From: Acephala macrosclerotiorum
Taxonomy: Eukaryota; Ascomycota; Leotiomycetes; Helotiales; Mollisiaceae
Assembly: GCA_014904845.1 (NCBI GenBank)
Contig: MU119448.1
Location: 1-64,000 of the forward strand
Direction: 5' to 3'
Length of the DNA stretch: 64,000 bases
In this document: positions 22,648-33,789 of the stretch, in pieces
Numbering within the stretch: the first letter of the stretch is position 1
How the letters are laid out: every line of letters begins with the position of its first letter
Translations under genes and position numbers: made by a program
Notes under the pieces: generated by a model
Told to the model about the DNA's origin: nothing
The model's database searches: none
Seen by the model: only the letters and a program-made list of their open reading frames with translations

Positions 22648-24174
22648 CTACTCATTCTCCTCTCCCTCCCCAATAGAGGACATCTTCAGGTTCAATTCTC
22701 GCTTCTGGGCCCGAATTGTATCTTCTAGACGATTTCGAATAAGAACATTCGTTGACCTTGAAAGACTTTGCTCGTTTTGCCAGAGTACTCTCTTAAGGTC
22801 GGCAATATCCTCTCTAATACCATCAATACGAGCCTGTTCTTGCTTCTGCTCTTCATCCAGCTCAGCAGGAACCACAGCAGCTTCTTCACCGTCACCCTCG
22901 TCGTCAAATGACTCGTCTCCGCTATCTTCTTCTGGCTCAGCAGCCGGTGCAGCTGATGGAGTCTCGGCAACATCAGGAGTCGGTGCTTCGAACTCGTCCG
23001 CGAAGGCTTCCTCCATCTCGCGCTCAAGGTCTGGGTCATCCTCTACTTCTTCCTCGTGACCATTGACTGGTTGATGGTTGAAGTATCCTTGGTCTTGGTC
23101 GTCTTCTTCTTCTCCTTCTGCGTCTTCTTCGTCGTCATGGCCATAACCTGAATTACTTTCTGCGTCGAAATGATCGAAGTGACTGGCTCGTCTCTCCTCC
23201 GCATCTGGATCGATAATCTCGTAGCTTGAAGACATAGCGCTCTCATCCGCCTTCAATAGTCTCTGGACTTCTTCCTCAACACGTTCGATAGTAGACTTGT
23301 GCAGACGCTTTCTGAATCGACGCTGGCGGGCAAAGTGCATCGGCGGCGTCAGTCCATGAGGATATTGGTGAGTGTCACGGTCGATCTCGTTGGGGAGGGC
23401 GATTGTCCTAGCTTCTTCTTCTGACTTGACTGGAGCGAATACCAAAAGCATCTGGCAGATGTCGGCACTCTTCCACCATCCTCTCTTGTCCCAACTCTTC
23501 ATGCCCTCGGTGATAGATGGGAGATCAACCAGTGTAGCTGCGTAGATGCTTCCCCGCACAGTGACTGTTCCACGACGTCCATGTAATTCGAAGAACTTTA
23601 TCGAGATGTCGGCGCCGCCTTGATTCCTAGGAATACCAATTTTCTTCTCCTCGATCATCTTCCGCACGTAGTCGCAATCATTGCCAGGCAGCATTCGCAT
23701 AACAAATTGTTCCTCAATGACTGGGTCAATCTCACGATCGCTGGCTTCGGAGTCATATCCGGTGCCTGGGTCTCGAGGTGGTGGCCTTCCCTTCACCTTC
23801 GTCTTGATAACCACTGGTGTGATTGGCGTTTTCAAAGCCGGTGTCTTTGATCCGCCGAAAGTCAATTTGACCTTCTTCGCGGCAGGTTGCTGAACACTGA
23901 TTGTGCCTCCATCATCCTCTCCTTCTGTATCTGTTTCGATCTTGATGCGCTTCTTGCTCTCTACGAGCTTTTGGCTGGGCTTGGAAGTTCTACCCGTCTT
24001 TGTCTTCTTGGGTTTCTGATTATCAGAGGGGGCAGGAGCAGGAGTAGATGGATTGGACTTGAGACTGAGCTTGAGCTTTGGTTTCGATCCTCCAGGTGTC
24101 GCAGTCGTAGGCGTAGCCAGGGATGGAGCTTTTGCGGAACCAGTATTAGTGTTGAGCTTGAGCTTGAAGCTCAT
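22648..24174 (-). CDS. taf7: Transcription initiation factor TFIID subunit 7
   Basis: Component of the general transcription factor TFIID. Single exon of 508 residues from the ATG at 24174; the frame is open further upstream but that extension has no features and the family usually starts with a short basic N-terminus. Residues about 150-305 form the TAFII55 N-terminal domain, recognisable from E-E-Q-F-V-M-R-M-L, G-T-V-T-V-R-G-S-I-Y-A-A-T-L-V-D-L-P-S-I-T-E and K-S-A-D-I-C-Q-M-L-L-V. H-G-L-T-P-P-M-H and basic R-R-F-R-K-R-L follow, then long acidic tracts and a C-terminal coiled coil. Lies head to head with another TFIID-type gene. Confidence 0.93.
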   Translation of the reverse strand: MSFKLKLNTNTGSAKAPSLATPTTATPGGSKPKLKLSLKSNPSTPAPAPSDNQKPKKTKTGRTSKPSQKLVESKKRIKIETDTEGEDDGGTISVQQPAAKKVKLTFGGSKTPALKTPITPVVIKTKVKGRPPPRDPGTGYDSEASDREIDPVIEEQFVMRMLPGNDCDYVRKMIEEKKIGIPRNQGGADISIKFFELHGRRGTVTVRGSIYAATLVDLPSITEGMKSWDKRGWWKSADICQMLLVFAPVKSEEEARTIALPNEIDRDTHQYPHGLTPPMHFARQRRFRKRLHKSTIERVEEEVQRLLKADESAMSSSYEIIDPDAEERRASHFDHFDAESNSGYGHDDEEDAEGEEEDDQDQGYFNHQPVNGHEEEVEDDPDLEREMEEAFADEFEAPTPDVAETPSAAPAAEPEEDSGDESFDDEGDGEEAAVVPAELDEEQKQEQARIDGIREDIADLKRVLWQNEQSLSRSTNVLIRNRLEDTIRAQKRELNLKMSSIGEGEENE

Positions 24175-24565
24175 CGTAGCGGTGTTGTCTTTCTGCTCAG
24201 GGTCAAAATTCCATGGAGTAGCGAGACAGTATGGGTGATTTATCGTAAACAGTCGTGTGGCGTAAAAGAATCGGTGATCGTTGAGAGGTGTGGGATGTTG
24301 GAATGTCCCTGGAATCGGGAGACAAGGCTGAGGGATATCCAAATTCGCTACGGGTGGCGCTAAGACCACTAGTGCGGTTTGCTACGACAGCGTCTTCAAT
24401 AACCCAGTCTAGACATTCTGAACCGCCTCAAGGCTTTGCTACAACAAATTCACCTTCATCCAAAGCTTCTGCTTGACAAACTTCTACAGCACTGACTCTT
24501 CATGAGCTGCTGGCCATGAAGCTTTCCAAGTCACTCAGTCTCCGACCTTGAGTTGACAATCCAAA
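24175..24565. promoter_or_regulatory. Shared divergent promoter of taf7 and a TAF3-like gene
   Basis: 391 bp separating the start codons of two divergent genes whose products both belong to TFIID-type machinery. It is short enough to act as a bidirectional promoter. No specific operator was identified. Confidence 0.55.
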
Positions 24566-25259
24566 ATGTCCACCCCTCACTCTCTCCATCACTCTCTCTT
24601 GCGACCATGCATCCTCCACGTCTTGCGCGCAGCAGGCTACCACCAGGCAAAACCCAGCACGCTTGACACGCTTACCGATCTCGCGGCTCGATACATGGAG
24701 CTGCTTGCACAAACGACTGCGAGTCACGCTGCGCTGAATCATACCGATCCGGAGCTTGCTTTGAATATTTCGATTTCAGATGTCAGGATGGCGATGCAGG
24801 ATTGCGGCGCGTTGACACCCGAAAAAATATTGAAAGAGCAAGAATTTAATGGGGAAGAGGATCTACGAGGCGTTGAGAATTTTATTGCATGGGCTATGGG
24901 CTCTGGGAATCGCGAAATCAGAAGAATTGCACTGGAGGGCAGTGATGGTGCCAGAGACGATTATTTGACGGGTCGGTTCTTCTCCTGAGGTTTCGTGCAT
25001 AAGTTAATCTAGCACAGCTCTTAAGAAAAAGCACAGTACGGCCGATGAGCAATCGAGGTACAATGGCACGGTCCTGGGTAAACCTGCGGAACCACGAGTT
25101 GTCAAGGTCGAAGGCAGCGACATTACAAGCCTGAAGGAATGGACACAGAAGCTCAGGAGCCCTCCCGCACCGGTAACGGTCCTTACGACTTCGTCAAGAC
25201 GTCAATCATCTGCACTGAGCTCTTTGGGGGACCAGTCGATGATGGAGATGGATTTCTAG
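24566..25259 (+). CDS. TAF3-like histone-fold (bromodomain-associated, BTP) protein
   Basis: Predicted TFIID histone-fold subunit that would pair with TAF10. Exons 24566-24971 and 25018-25259 (46-base intron, donor GTCGGT, branch AAGTTAATC) give 215 residues. Residues about 6-85 form the BTP histone fold: L-L-R-P-C-I-L-H-V-L-R-A-A-G-Y, L-T-D-L-A-A-R-Y-M-E-L-L-A and I-S-D-V-R-M-A-M-Q-D-C-G. The join gives D-D-Y-L-T-A-L-K-K-K-H-S, as expected for fungal homologues. No PHD finger follows, as is usual in fungi. The weak donor is the only doubtful point. TAF8 is the main alternative. Confidence 0.82.
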
Positions 25260-25532
25260 GGGGTCATTTTTCTGCATTGCGACGGCGTTGGGGATTGGTA
25301 TGTATAATAAGATTGGGAATACCCTCAAAATGAACATGGAGCCTTGGTACATCCAACAGGCTTCTTACAGACCTACAGATCTACAGGCCTCCAGCCCTAT
25401 CGTTTCAGCGTTGCCGTTGTCCCAACCTTGCCTCCGCATTAGCGACTTTCACCAGCTAAAGTGCAACAGATGTAATATCTCAGCTTGCCGAGCCTCCTTG
25501 AGTCTCCAAGCCAGCCAAGAACATCCTCTTCT

Positions 25533-25973
25533 TCATACTAAACCCATTCCTTCGTTTTCAATTCTGTTTCCAGCTCCACCATCAACATTCTGCCCTTGTC
25601 TCGCTGCCTGAACTCCTTCTCTAGCACTCTTTTGCTCTGCCTTTTGTCTGTCAAGACCGCTCGTCAAGCTACCTTGCTCGCCCCATCCAGCGTCCTTCTT
25701 GTTGAATTGTGCATCCATCACATCTCCTTCTCCAGGGGCCCTCATCTGCTCTGCTTCCAGATCTTCGTTCTGCGGTCCTACCTTGGACCCTGGTAGGGTT
25801 GCGTTGCTGTCGTCTGCATTGTCTTGAGGATGATCGCCGTGTCCAACAGCAGTAGCTGAACCTACTGATGTCCCTAGTGTTGCAGCAGAGGAGGGCTTGG
25901 TGTCATTTGGTCCAAAGGTCGTGCCTACACCACGGGCTGAGTTGAGGGAGGATTGGTCTTGGGAGGCAGACAT
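25533..25973 (-). CDS. Small hydrophilic disordered protein
   Basis: Single exon, 146 residues, rich in Gly, Ala, Asp and Gln, with no hydrophobic core: M-S-A-S-Q-D-Q-S-S-L at the start, G-H-G-D-H-P-Q-D-N-A-D-D in the middle and a charged amphipathic stretch D-R-Q-K-A-E-Q-K-S-A-R-E-G near residue 110. Similar small disordered proteins, often stress-induced, are common in fungi. I cannot name the family. The composition is protein-like and the frame is far longer than its neighbours, so I accept it as a gene. Confidence 0.65.
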   Translation of the reverse strand: MSASQDQSSLNSARGVGTTFGPNDTKPSSAATLGTSVGSATAVGHGDHPQDNADDSNATLPGSKVGPQNEDLEAEQMRAPGEGDVMDAQFNKKDAGWGEQGSLTSGLDRQKAEQKSAREGVQAARQGQNVDGGAGNRIENEGMGLV

Positions 25974-26397
25974 GGTGATTGAGGTATCTTTTGAGAGTGA
26001 GGCTTTATGAGATCTTGTGCTGTTATTTGGGAGTGACTTTTATACCAAGTAGAAGAATTATACAACACGAATCCATGGCAGATGGATTTTCATAGTCCTC
26101 CCCCACTAGACAGTGACGTCGATGGAGTTTGTTACACTCACCCCCTCGCGGCGCTAAAATCGACCTTCAGCCTTGCGCAGCCTCAGCCAAGACAACAACG
26201 TTTCAACAACATCACGACCAGCAATATATCCTCATATGCTGTGACGCGGACACTCCAGACCCTCGACTCCGATTCTTCCTCACTTGGTCCATATTTGAAC
26301 TGTATTCTGGTCCTGGACTTTGGGAAGTGCTGGGGACACTTCCTCGCCACACCCCGCCAAACTGGATTCGGCATGATCACTGGCTGATCTCGTCGAC
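25974..26397. promoter_or_regulatory. Divergent promoter region
   Basis: 424 bp between the small disordered-protein gene (leftward) and palC (rightward). A sequence like TTTATACC (26039-26046) precedes the former. No PacC-type site was confidently placed. Confidence 0.4.
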
Positions 26398-27881
26398 ATG
26401 CCTTTCCCATTCGCGCTCCCTACGACATCGTCTTTTTCTTTTTCAAACTTCTTCACCAGTGATACCCATCCTTCATTGCCTCTTTCAGCAAGCACATATC
26501 GAGGGGTTCTGAGAGACACCTTGAAGAAACACAAACGTCTACCTCCATCCGAGCAGGGGCCCCATCTGTCTTCTGTTCTTCTGAGCTTGAACAACTATAT
26601 ACCATACCTACTAGCTCTCGATGATGGCCTTGGCAGCAAACCAGTCGCCGGCGAGGAAGTAGACGTTGTCCTCAAATCAACGCCCACCTCAGAATGGCGA
26701 CCAACTTTATCAGAAGCCGCGGTGCCTGGTCGAGAGATGGGCCGACTAAAAATTCAATCGTTGGAATATGAGACATACTTCGTCCTATCCACGCTGGCAT
26801 ACACGTATACCCTCCTTTCACGAGCCTCGCTTCATCCTCTCTACTCCTCAGCAGCTGCATCACCCAGCACCGAGCAACGAACCTCAGCGATAACTACTGC
26901 TACGAAGCATCTTCTTCAAGCGGCTTCAATCCACGACTTCCTATCTACACGATCGGATTCAGTGTCTTCAGCTCCGCCATGCGTCGATATCGCCAAGTCT
27001 ACCTTCAGGGCACTTATGTCCCTTGCTCTCGCCGAAGCTACCCTTCTTGCAGTTTTGAAGGACGATCCTTACCCCGCAGCCGTTGCTCAAGACCGAAACA
27101 AGAACGACAAGGAATGGATGATCAAGGCACCTGAGATCCCCAAGGTTCGGGCACATCTCTTTGCTCGATTATGCCTAGCAACTGCAGAGCATGCTGCAAA
27201 TACTCTATCATTACTGCACACCAGCTCTGGAGCAACGAAGGGGAAGGTCGATGGTGATCTGTTGAAGTACGTTGAGGATCTGAGAAGGACAGGAAGAGGA
27301 AAAGCGTGTCGCTTCTTTGGCATTGATGCTGACTTAGGAGGGAATACTGGCGAGGGTATCGCATGGCTGAAGGCTGGCATGCACGAACTCGGTCTGGCCT
27401 CGAAGGAAGAAGGCAAGAAGGGATTGAGTTTCGGAAGGCTGAAGAAGGGATGGGACGAAAAGAGGGAAGACAGACGTGTCGAAAAAGAATCTCACTGGGG
27501 CGCCGATGCAGGAAGACTCGAAGAAGGAAGAGTTCTGGAAATGTTGGAGAAGAAATGGTCAAAAATGAACGATACTGTGAGTATCTCGAGAAATTTGAGG
27601 ATCCTCCCACTTACACTCCTCTACAGATCAACACCCAAGCTATCCCTCTAACCGGCCCTCTTATGGCTGCAATGCCATCCGGTAGAGAGATGTACAGTGT
27701 CAAACCTTTCACTCCGCCAGTCCTCGATGTTACCATTCTCGAAAGCATGCGGGCTCCACCTGATCGAGCAGATGACTATGGAGGGGATGGTAGTTCCGAC
27801 GAGGAAGCCGATGAGCAAGCACCTGCAGGCGCATTTCCCGGAACCAAAGGCGGTTACTCGGGTAGCGGTGGCTATTATTGA
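26398..27881 (+). CDS. palC: pH-response regulator PalC (BRO1 domain)
   Basis: Part of the fungal Pal ambient-pH signalling pathway: PalC links ESCRT-III to cortical Pal complexes that lead to activation of PacC. Exons 26398-27576 and 27627-27881 (50-base intron GTGAGT...CTCTACAG) give 477 residues. The N-terminus [15 protein letters not shown] and [18 protein letters not shown] are characteristic of PalC. The BRO1-like region runs to about residue 390 and includes [14 protein letters not shown] and A-A-S-I-H-D-F-L. The C-terminus after the intron has [17 protein letters not shown] and ends in a Gly-rich tail. Confidence 0.92.
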
Positions 27882-28094
27882 TCAATTCGGACCAAGATAC
27901 ATTCGAAATTCAATCATTGCCAGAGGAATGTCAGTGCTCCTCCAGATAGGTGGGTGAAACTTGAAGCCTCCAGTGAGGCTCCACCAGCTCCTTCCGAATT
28001 GGGATGAAACAAGATCTAAGTTTTCAATGAAAGCGAGGGAACACTTGATCAATGCTTCCAATCACCTATTCATTCAAGTTCGCGTCTGCTACCT

Positions 28095-29146
28095 ATGCGC
28101 ATGATGAGGGAAATGGCAAAATGCATGTCCTCGGATTCGCGCCCTCAGTACTTCAAGTTCTCTATCGTCGCATTCCTCTTCCTACCAGAAACATTCTCAC
28201 CTATGATTCTCCAATGGAAAGCCGTCTCTCTTCGGAAAACAACAGGAGACAGCCACTTTAAATCCTCCCTCGAGCTCCAAGACTCCCTGATATCTCGACT
28301 CAAAACAAACATCACCCGGCCCATCATATTCTTTACTCGGGAACCAATCGTCATCCTCCTCGGTTTCTATCTTACCCTGATCTACGTCCTAGTCTCCACC
28401 TTTCTGAAGGTTTCACATTCATATTCGTTAACACCTACAACTTCTCACAAGGTCAATGAGGTACAGCCTTCCTCGCAATCGCCATTGGCGTCCTCTTAAA
28501 CACAGCAACCACTCCAGTTTTCAGACGGAAATACCTCCAACGTCTCAACGCCGCAGAGAAAGAACAAACCACCGAATACTCACACAAAGAAACTTCCATA
28601 CCACCCAAAGTCCGGCTCCTACCCGTCCTATTCTGCGCCCCTCTCTTCCCCATCTCCCTCTTCTGGCTAGGCTGGATGAACCGTCCCTCAATTTCACTTT
28701 GGTCTGACCTCATCGCCGCAGTCCTCTTCAGTTTCTCCCTTATGGGCATCTTTGTGTCCAGTTATCAATACGTGATTGATAGCTATGAGACGAATTCTGC
28801 TAATGCGTTGAGTATTATTACGTTTCTGAGGTATTTTGTTGCTGGTGGGATGGTGGTTGCTGCTAGGCCGATGTGAGTGCTCATTTCCACCTCCCAGTTT
28901 ACCAGAAATGGCGGGGCAGTTTTTACCACGCACTCGCATGTAAAGTCGGTCTGTGGTGGAAAACATATGCAACTTTCTGATTCTTTTATGTGTACTGGCT
29001 AATAATATTTTCTGAAAAGGTACGAGGGCATTGGGGTGCATTGGGTGATGACAATCATGGGGAGCGCTGCTTGCTCCGGTCCCATTTTTATTCTAGAGAT
29101 ATGGCGACAAAATCAAAAAGAGGAGTGGGTTTACGAGGAAGTTTGA
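28095..29146 (+). pseudogene. C-terminal remnant of an MFS drug/polyamine-type transporter
   Basis: Only the second half of a major facilitator transporter is present: F-L-F-L-P-E-T-F-S-P-M-I-L, R-L-K-T-N-I-T-R-P-I-I-F-F-T-R-E-P-I-V, then after a one-base frameshift near 28410, F-I-F-V-N-T-Y-N-F-S-Q-G-Q, a TGA (28456-28458 region), F-L-A-I-A-I-G-V-L-L, and F-V-S-S-Y-Q-Y-V-I-D-S-Y-E. A genuine-looking intron (28873-29019, GTGAGT...GAAAAG) is retained, followed by Y-E-G-I-G-V-H-W. The first six helices and any start are missing. Clearly non-functional. Confidence 0.8.
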
Positions 29147-29306
29147 GGCATGGGATGTATGATTCCTAGTGATAATGAAGAGCAAAATAGTGATGTTTGT
29201 GTACAATATCTAGCGTTCATAGGCCATGTTAACGGGGATGTGGGGAAATTGAAAGACCTTTGTCTCACATAACATTCATAAATCATTCTTCCTGACCTTC
29301 CTCCTT

Positions 29307-31065
29307 TCAGTCGGCCTTGTACAGGTCATGCTCTTCCGCTCCGCTCTCACTCTTCTTCATATCCACCTTCTCCGCCTCAGCAGTTGGTTTCTGCTCCTTC
29401 TCCGTCTTGACCTCCTTTTGAACATCTGCCTCGGCCCAGTCCGCCTTTACTTCATCTATCTCCTCAACATCATCCTCATCCTCAGTATCCTCAAAGTTCT
29501 CCCACTCCTGAACCGTCGTGCTCCTCCCCTGCTCTGGGAGTGGCTCCACTACGTCAGTTTCATCAAACCCCTCCCCCTTCATCAAAGCCTCCAATTTCGC
29601 CTCGCCGCATTTTAGTCTCATCGGCAACACAGGAGCTGGTAGTTCCACCTCTTCCTCTTTTCCTTGTTCCTCGCTCTCTAGGACTTTCTCAACAACTTCT
29701 TCTATTTTATATACACCGACTGTATCGGACTGCGAACCCTTCACCACACCCTCACTATCATTAGGTAACAAACTCGTTGGCAGCGTCCCAAGCTCCTTCC
29801 AAATCCCATACTCCTTAACCGCCCTACCCAAATGCTCATGTGCCAAATCAAGATCCTTCAGATACTCAATGGTTGTTAAATCAATAAACCCTTGACGAGA
29901 AAGCATTGGCGTGTTGGGTTTGAAGCTGATGGATTGGCGGATTCGTCTTTCAACTGCGGAGGTAGGTTCCTCGGTGGGACTAGTGAGGGTTTTAGAGCGG
30001 ACGCCAAGGATGTGGGATATGTTATTTTCGGAGTAGTAGAGGCCGAGTTCTAGGTCTGCCATGTCTTTTGAGCTGTCGGTTGTGTCGCTTCCTAAGGTTT
30101 TCTTCCCTGTTGAGAGGTTAGTGGTTGGTCATTGTGCATCAATCATGGTAGGGCAACGTTTTTGATCTCCAAGTCTTGACACGACAATCGAGAATGCTCG
30201 GATAGGTTGAGATACTGAGTACAGAAAAAGCCTCCTGATATCGGCCAACGCCGCCTTCGCTCAAAGGAAATACCTCGAGCCCAATAAGTCTAGAAAAGGC
30301 TGGGTGATCGAGAAGATTGGGGAACTTACATGGATTCACATCCGACTCACACCCTTGGACATCCAAGAAGGCGGAATATACTTCCGGCGTCAAATACCCA
30401 GTATGCTCCGGGTCAAGATGGCCAAATATAGTACTCATCAGCGCCACGAAGATCGGGGTGGGAGTCCCGTCCGCTCCAAACAGCTGTTTCCACTCCGCTG
30501 GCCTAGGGTACGAAGGAGCCTCGCTGTCGGTTCGATTGATACCTCCGCGAACCGACTTCGGTGGAGATGGCGGCAAGTTGTTGACTGGATTCTGTGACAG
30601 CGGAGAGGAAGCATTGCTGCCGCCCTTGCCGTTGTCCTCGAGCCCGCTGGTCATTACAGCGTCGGAACGTCCGCGAGTGGCGTCTACGCTGCTTTTCCTA
30701 CCCTTCTTGTCCATCTTCTCGAGCGGAGCTTTGATAGCGCTCCATAGCGCTCCCCAATTCGCCGTCGGCATCTCAGAGACTCGGACTGCTTGTCGAGTAT
30801 TGACGGTGGAGTTCTGGCGGGGTGGCAGCGCTGGAGCGGGGCGGGGAGGAAATCCTGGTGGAGGAGGAACGACAAATCCGGAGAGCTTGAGTACCATCGT
30901 AGTATGGGACTCTACATGAGGTCTGGAATACTGCTTAATCACTGCACAGTTTGCACAGAGATGATAATCGGGGCAGGTATGGCATGCCACTCGGGCTCGG
31001 TCGGTGGGAATCCGCTCACTGCAACCATCGCAGGAGTACAGTTCTTGAGGCCTCTCGTCTCCCAT
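29307..31065 (-). CDS. ZZ-type zinc-finger protein with EF-hand-like region
   Basis: Exons 31065-30216 and 30106-29307, joined by a 109-base intron (GTATCT...CTAACCTCTCAACAG), give 549 residues; the two halves otherwise appear as separate genes. Residues about 8-60 are a ZZ zinc finger: C-D-G-C, C-H-T-C, C-A-N-C and H-V-E-S-H. Next come a Pro-rich linker and an EF-hand-like segment (I-F-G-H-L-D-P-E-H-T-G-Y-L-T-P-E-V-Y). The second exon has a conserved-looking P-M-L-S-R-Q-G-F-I-D-L-T-T-I-E-Y-L followed by an acidic tail. A 30-base GT-AG stretch (about 30331-30302) sits in frame inside exon 1; I treat it as coding. The junction and the start are moderately certain; function unknown. Confidence 0.65.
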
Positions 31066-31625
31066 TTTCCCGCGATTTTCAAAGAACATTGAATGAGGGG
31101 ACAATGAAGATAGATATCAAAGAACGACGAAAACAAAACAAGTATTTGATGATGTTTCCAACGACATGTTCGATCATGCTCTGGCCATTTCAGTGGTCCT
31201 AGACCAGTATGTGAGAGGTCAGAAATATGGGGTGTCCATCTTGGCTGTGGTCAATGCGCTGTATCAAGATGGCGCGTTTGCTGCAAACGCTTGGATAAAC
31301 AAATGGAACTGTCAGGGAAGGATGTTGAGCTTGGCGGAACTTTGATCATGATCGCCGTAATAAGGCTGGGATAATAGCATGCTCTCGACTTGGTCTCAGC
31401 AGCTGATAAGGGCCTGTGTAGATCTGCCTCTGAGATACTGTTCTCAGGAGATTGTAACATTGCTGAGTTGAATGGATTTATGGTGGAAGAAGGATAAAAG
31501 GAGGGAAGAAGAAAATTTGAGGTCAAAGCTGTGTCACGTGTCGCCTGCCAAAATCATCAGGCGCTGAACCTCACTTCATCATCACCTCATCACTGAGAAT
31601 CCTAGTCATCAAAACATACTACCTG
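31066..31625. other. Divergent intergenic region
   Basis: 560 bp between the ZZ-finger gene (leftward) and the Nudix-eIF2B gene (rightward). A 91-codon minus-strand frame (31251-31526) lacks any recognisable feature and is not called. Includes CACGTG at 31535-31540, a possible bHLH site. Confidence 0.45.
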
Positions 31626-33356
31626 ATGAGCATCCTCTTGAGAAGATGGAAGCATGCATTTAACACTGGCCAAGCCCGTAGCTTTCACGCCAGTATGTCC
31701 TCAAACGCAAACGCAAGCCTAAGACAGAGATCTGTCGTCTCCAGCTTCATCTGCACCCCGCCGAACTCTCCTTCCGGCTTCACATTCGCTCTTTTCAAAC
31801 GCAGCGAAGATGTCTCTACATATCGGTGAGTCTCGAGAATGGGTTTCGGGAACAGAATGTGCTTGCATGTCCCAGCCCGAGAGGGACATTCGGAATTGCA
31901 TCACTGACAACATGACAGAGGCAAATGGGCAGTCTGCTCCGGCTCTATCGACAAGACGGACGTGAGTCCTGCCGCTGCAGCAAAGCGGGAAATCCTAGAA
32001 GAGACAGGACTTTCGGACTGTGACTTCTCAATGCTCCGAAGGGGCAAGCCATTCAGTCTCATCGACTCAGCTCTCCAAACGGAATGGACCGTTCATCCCT
32101 TCGCATGGCAATTGTCCCCGAATGCCAAAGACATCACGTTCGACTGGGAGCACACCGAATACAAGTTCGTTAAGCCTGAAGACCTCGGTACTATGGATCA
32201 TGTGCCGCAGTTGGAGGTCGGTCTTGAGAGGGTAATGGTGAGCCCAAAGACCCAGAAGGCGTTGGACGTTCTGAGAAATGATCATGAGAGTGGTGCTCAA
32301 GCATTGTCCTTGAAGGCTCTGGGCTTTCTACTCGAAGCTACTAGGAGCGAAGAGCTTGCCGGTATTGGATCGAGCGAGGAGTATTGGAAGCAGCTGCGAT
32401 GGAGAGCTTGGCACCTTGCGAAAAATGGTAGACCGAGTATGGGTGCTGCGATCGAGTCGGCCATTTTGAACGCTTTAGATGACGTTGAAAACCATCTCGA
32501 TGTACTGGATGTCGGCTCAGTTCCTCTTGCACGACTAGTTAGTGTTGTTGAGTCTGTCATCTCATCAAGACTCGAGGAAGGAGCGGCAAACCTTGGTCCT
32601 ATAGCAGCAAGCTTCACGGACCTCCTCCTCTCAAGTATCACGAAACCTGCGGCTGACGCACCACCGCCAAGTCGCTATGAACATCCCCGGCCACCCAGAA
32701 TCCACATAGCAACTATCTCTGCATCGGGCACAATCAAGGCCGGACTCTTGCGCGCAATTCCGCAACTCATCGACCAAGGTTTGGAAGTTAAGTTGACGAT
32801 CCTCGAATCACGACCAAATTTCGAAGGCGCCTCCTTCGTGAACACTCTTCTCAACCAACTCCCAGATGATCCAGACATCCTCACCAAGCTGCACATTGAA
32901 ATCGTGTCAGATGCTAGCGTCGCTTCGGCTGTCACTGATGCTCATTTCGTCGTCTTTGGTGGAGACAAAGTGATTCCCAACGGTGATGTCAGCAATAAGA
33001 TCGGAACATTTACGCTTGCAGCTATGGCCAAGCTCGTGAATCCTAAATGCAAAGTTGTCGCATTATTCGAGACGAATAAGATTACGGGATCGGGGTTCGA
33101 CTCTGAGTACATTACAGTCGAGGAGAATGATCCCGAGGAGATTATCAAATCTTGGCCTTTGGTACTTCAATCGGACTTGTACATGAAAGAAGAACTCGGA
33201 GCACAGGTCAGGGTCAAGAACGCCTATTTCGAATGGGTCCCAGCGAAATTCATCGACCAATACATCACCGAAAGGGGGCTTTGGAGCTTGGATGATATTG
33301 CGAAGCTCGCAGCAGAAGTTGAGGAACGCGAGAAGCGGCTTTTTGGAGATTTGTGA
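31626..33356 (+). CDS. Nudix hydrolase fused to eIF2B alpha/beta/delta-like domain
   Basis: Exons 31626-31825 and 31919-33356 (93-base intron GTGAGT...CATGACAG) give 545 residues. The N-terminal third is a Nudix fold; its box is recognisable from [14 protein letters not shown] (residues about 80-93), retaining the metal-binding R-E-x-x-E-E core while the upstream Glu is replaced. From about residue 190 it has an eIF2B-like regulatory/isomerase-fold domain: [34 protein letters not shown] and [12 protein letters not shown]. The fusion is known in ascomycetes; its reaction is not established. The first residues could be a mitochondrial presequence, with an internal Met (residue 24) as an alternative start. 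Confidence 0.88.
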
Positions 33357-33477
33357 GAGGTCAAAGCCCCGAAGAAGCACAGCACTGTACGTTACTTTCA
33401 GAATCGGAAAGCTCTACGCATTCTACTTTAACCTCAGCCTGACTAATTACCGCTCCTCATTACAAACTGCCAAAGTC

Positions 33478-33789
33478 CTAGGCCCAGCTGAACCGACTCA
33501 CCAACCTACTTCTCCTCTTGTCATTCTTGTCAATTTTCCTAAGCGGGCTCGCGGCTATCTCTGTCGTCTTCTTGATCTTGGCATCGTACTCGATCTTTAT
33601 CTCAGTACTAGCATTGCGACCTCTGATGTTGTCCTCTACCAGCTGCATGTCCAGCACTCTCATTCTCTGTTCGAGTTTTTGGGCCTCTTCAGCTCTTTTC
33701 TTGCTCTCCTCAATGCCGATTGCTGAAAGTAGTCTGTCGAGCCCTTCGTCAGAGAGGTTAGAGATGTATTCGTCAGTGAGGATGGACAT
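33478..33789 (-). CDS. Small coiled-coil hypothetical protein
   Basis: 103 residues starting M-S-I-L-T-D-E-Y-I-S-N-L-S-D-E-G-L, then a charged helix (E-E-S-K-K-R-A-E-E-A-Q-K-L-E-Q-R) and a basic end (K-N-D-K-R-R-S-R). Convergent with the Nudix-eIF2B gene, leaving 121 bp. Plausible but short; no family recognised. Confidence 0.45.
   Translation of the reverse strand: MSILTDEYISNLSDEGLDRLLSAIGIEESKKRAEEAQKLEQRMRVLDMQLVEDNIRGRNASTEIKIEYDAKIKKTTEIAASPLRKIDKNDKRRSRLVSRFSWA

Noticed and set aside
23620..24363. Plus-strand frames opposite TAF7
   Set aside because: Shadows of a clear TAF7 coding sequence.
31251..31526. 91-codon minus-strand frame between the ZZ-finger and Nudix genes
   Set aside because: Lies in a divergent promoter region and has no recognisable features.
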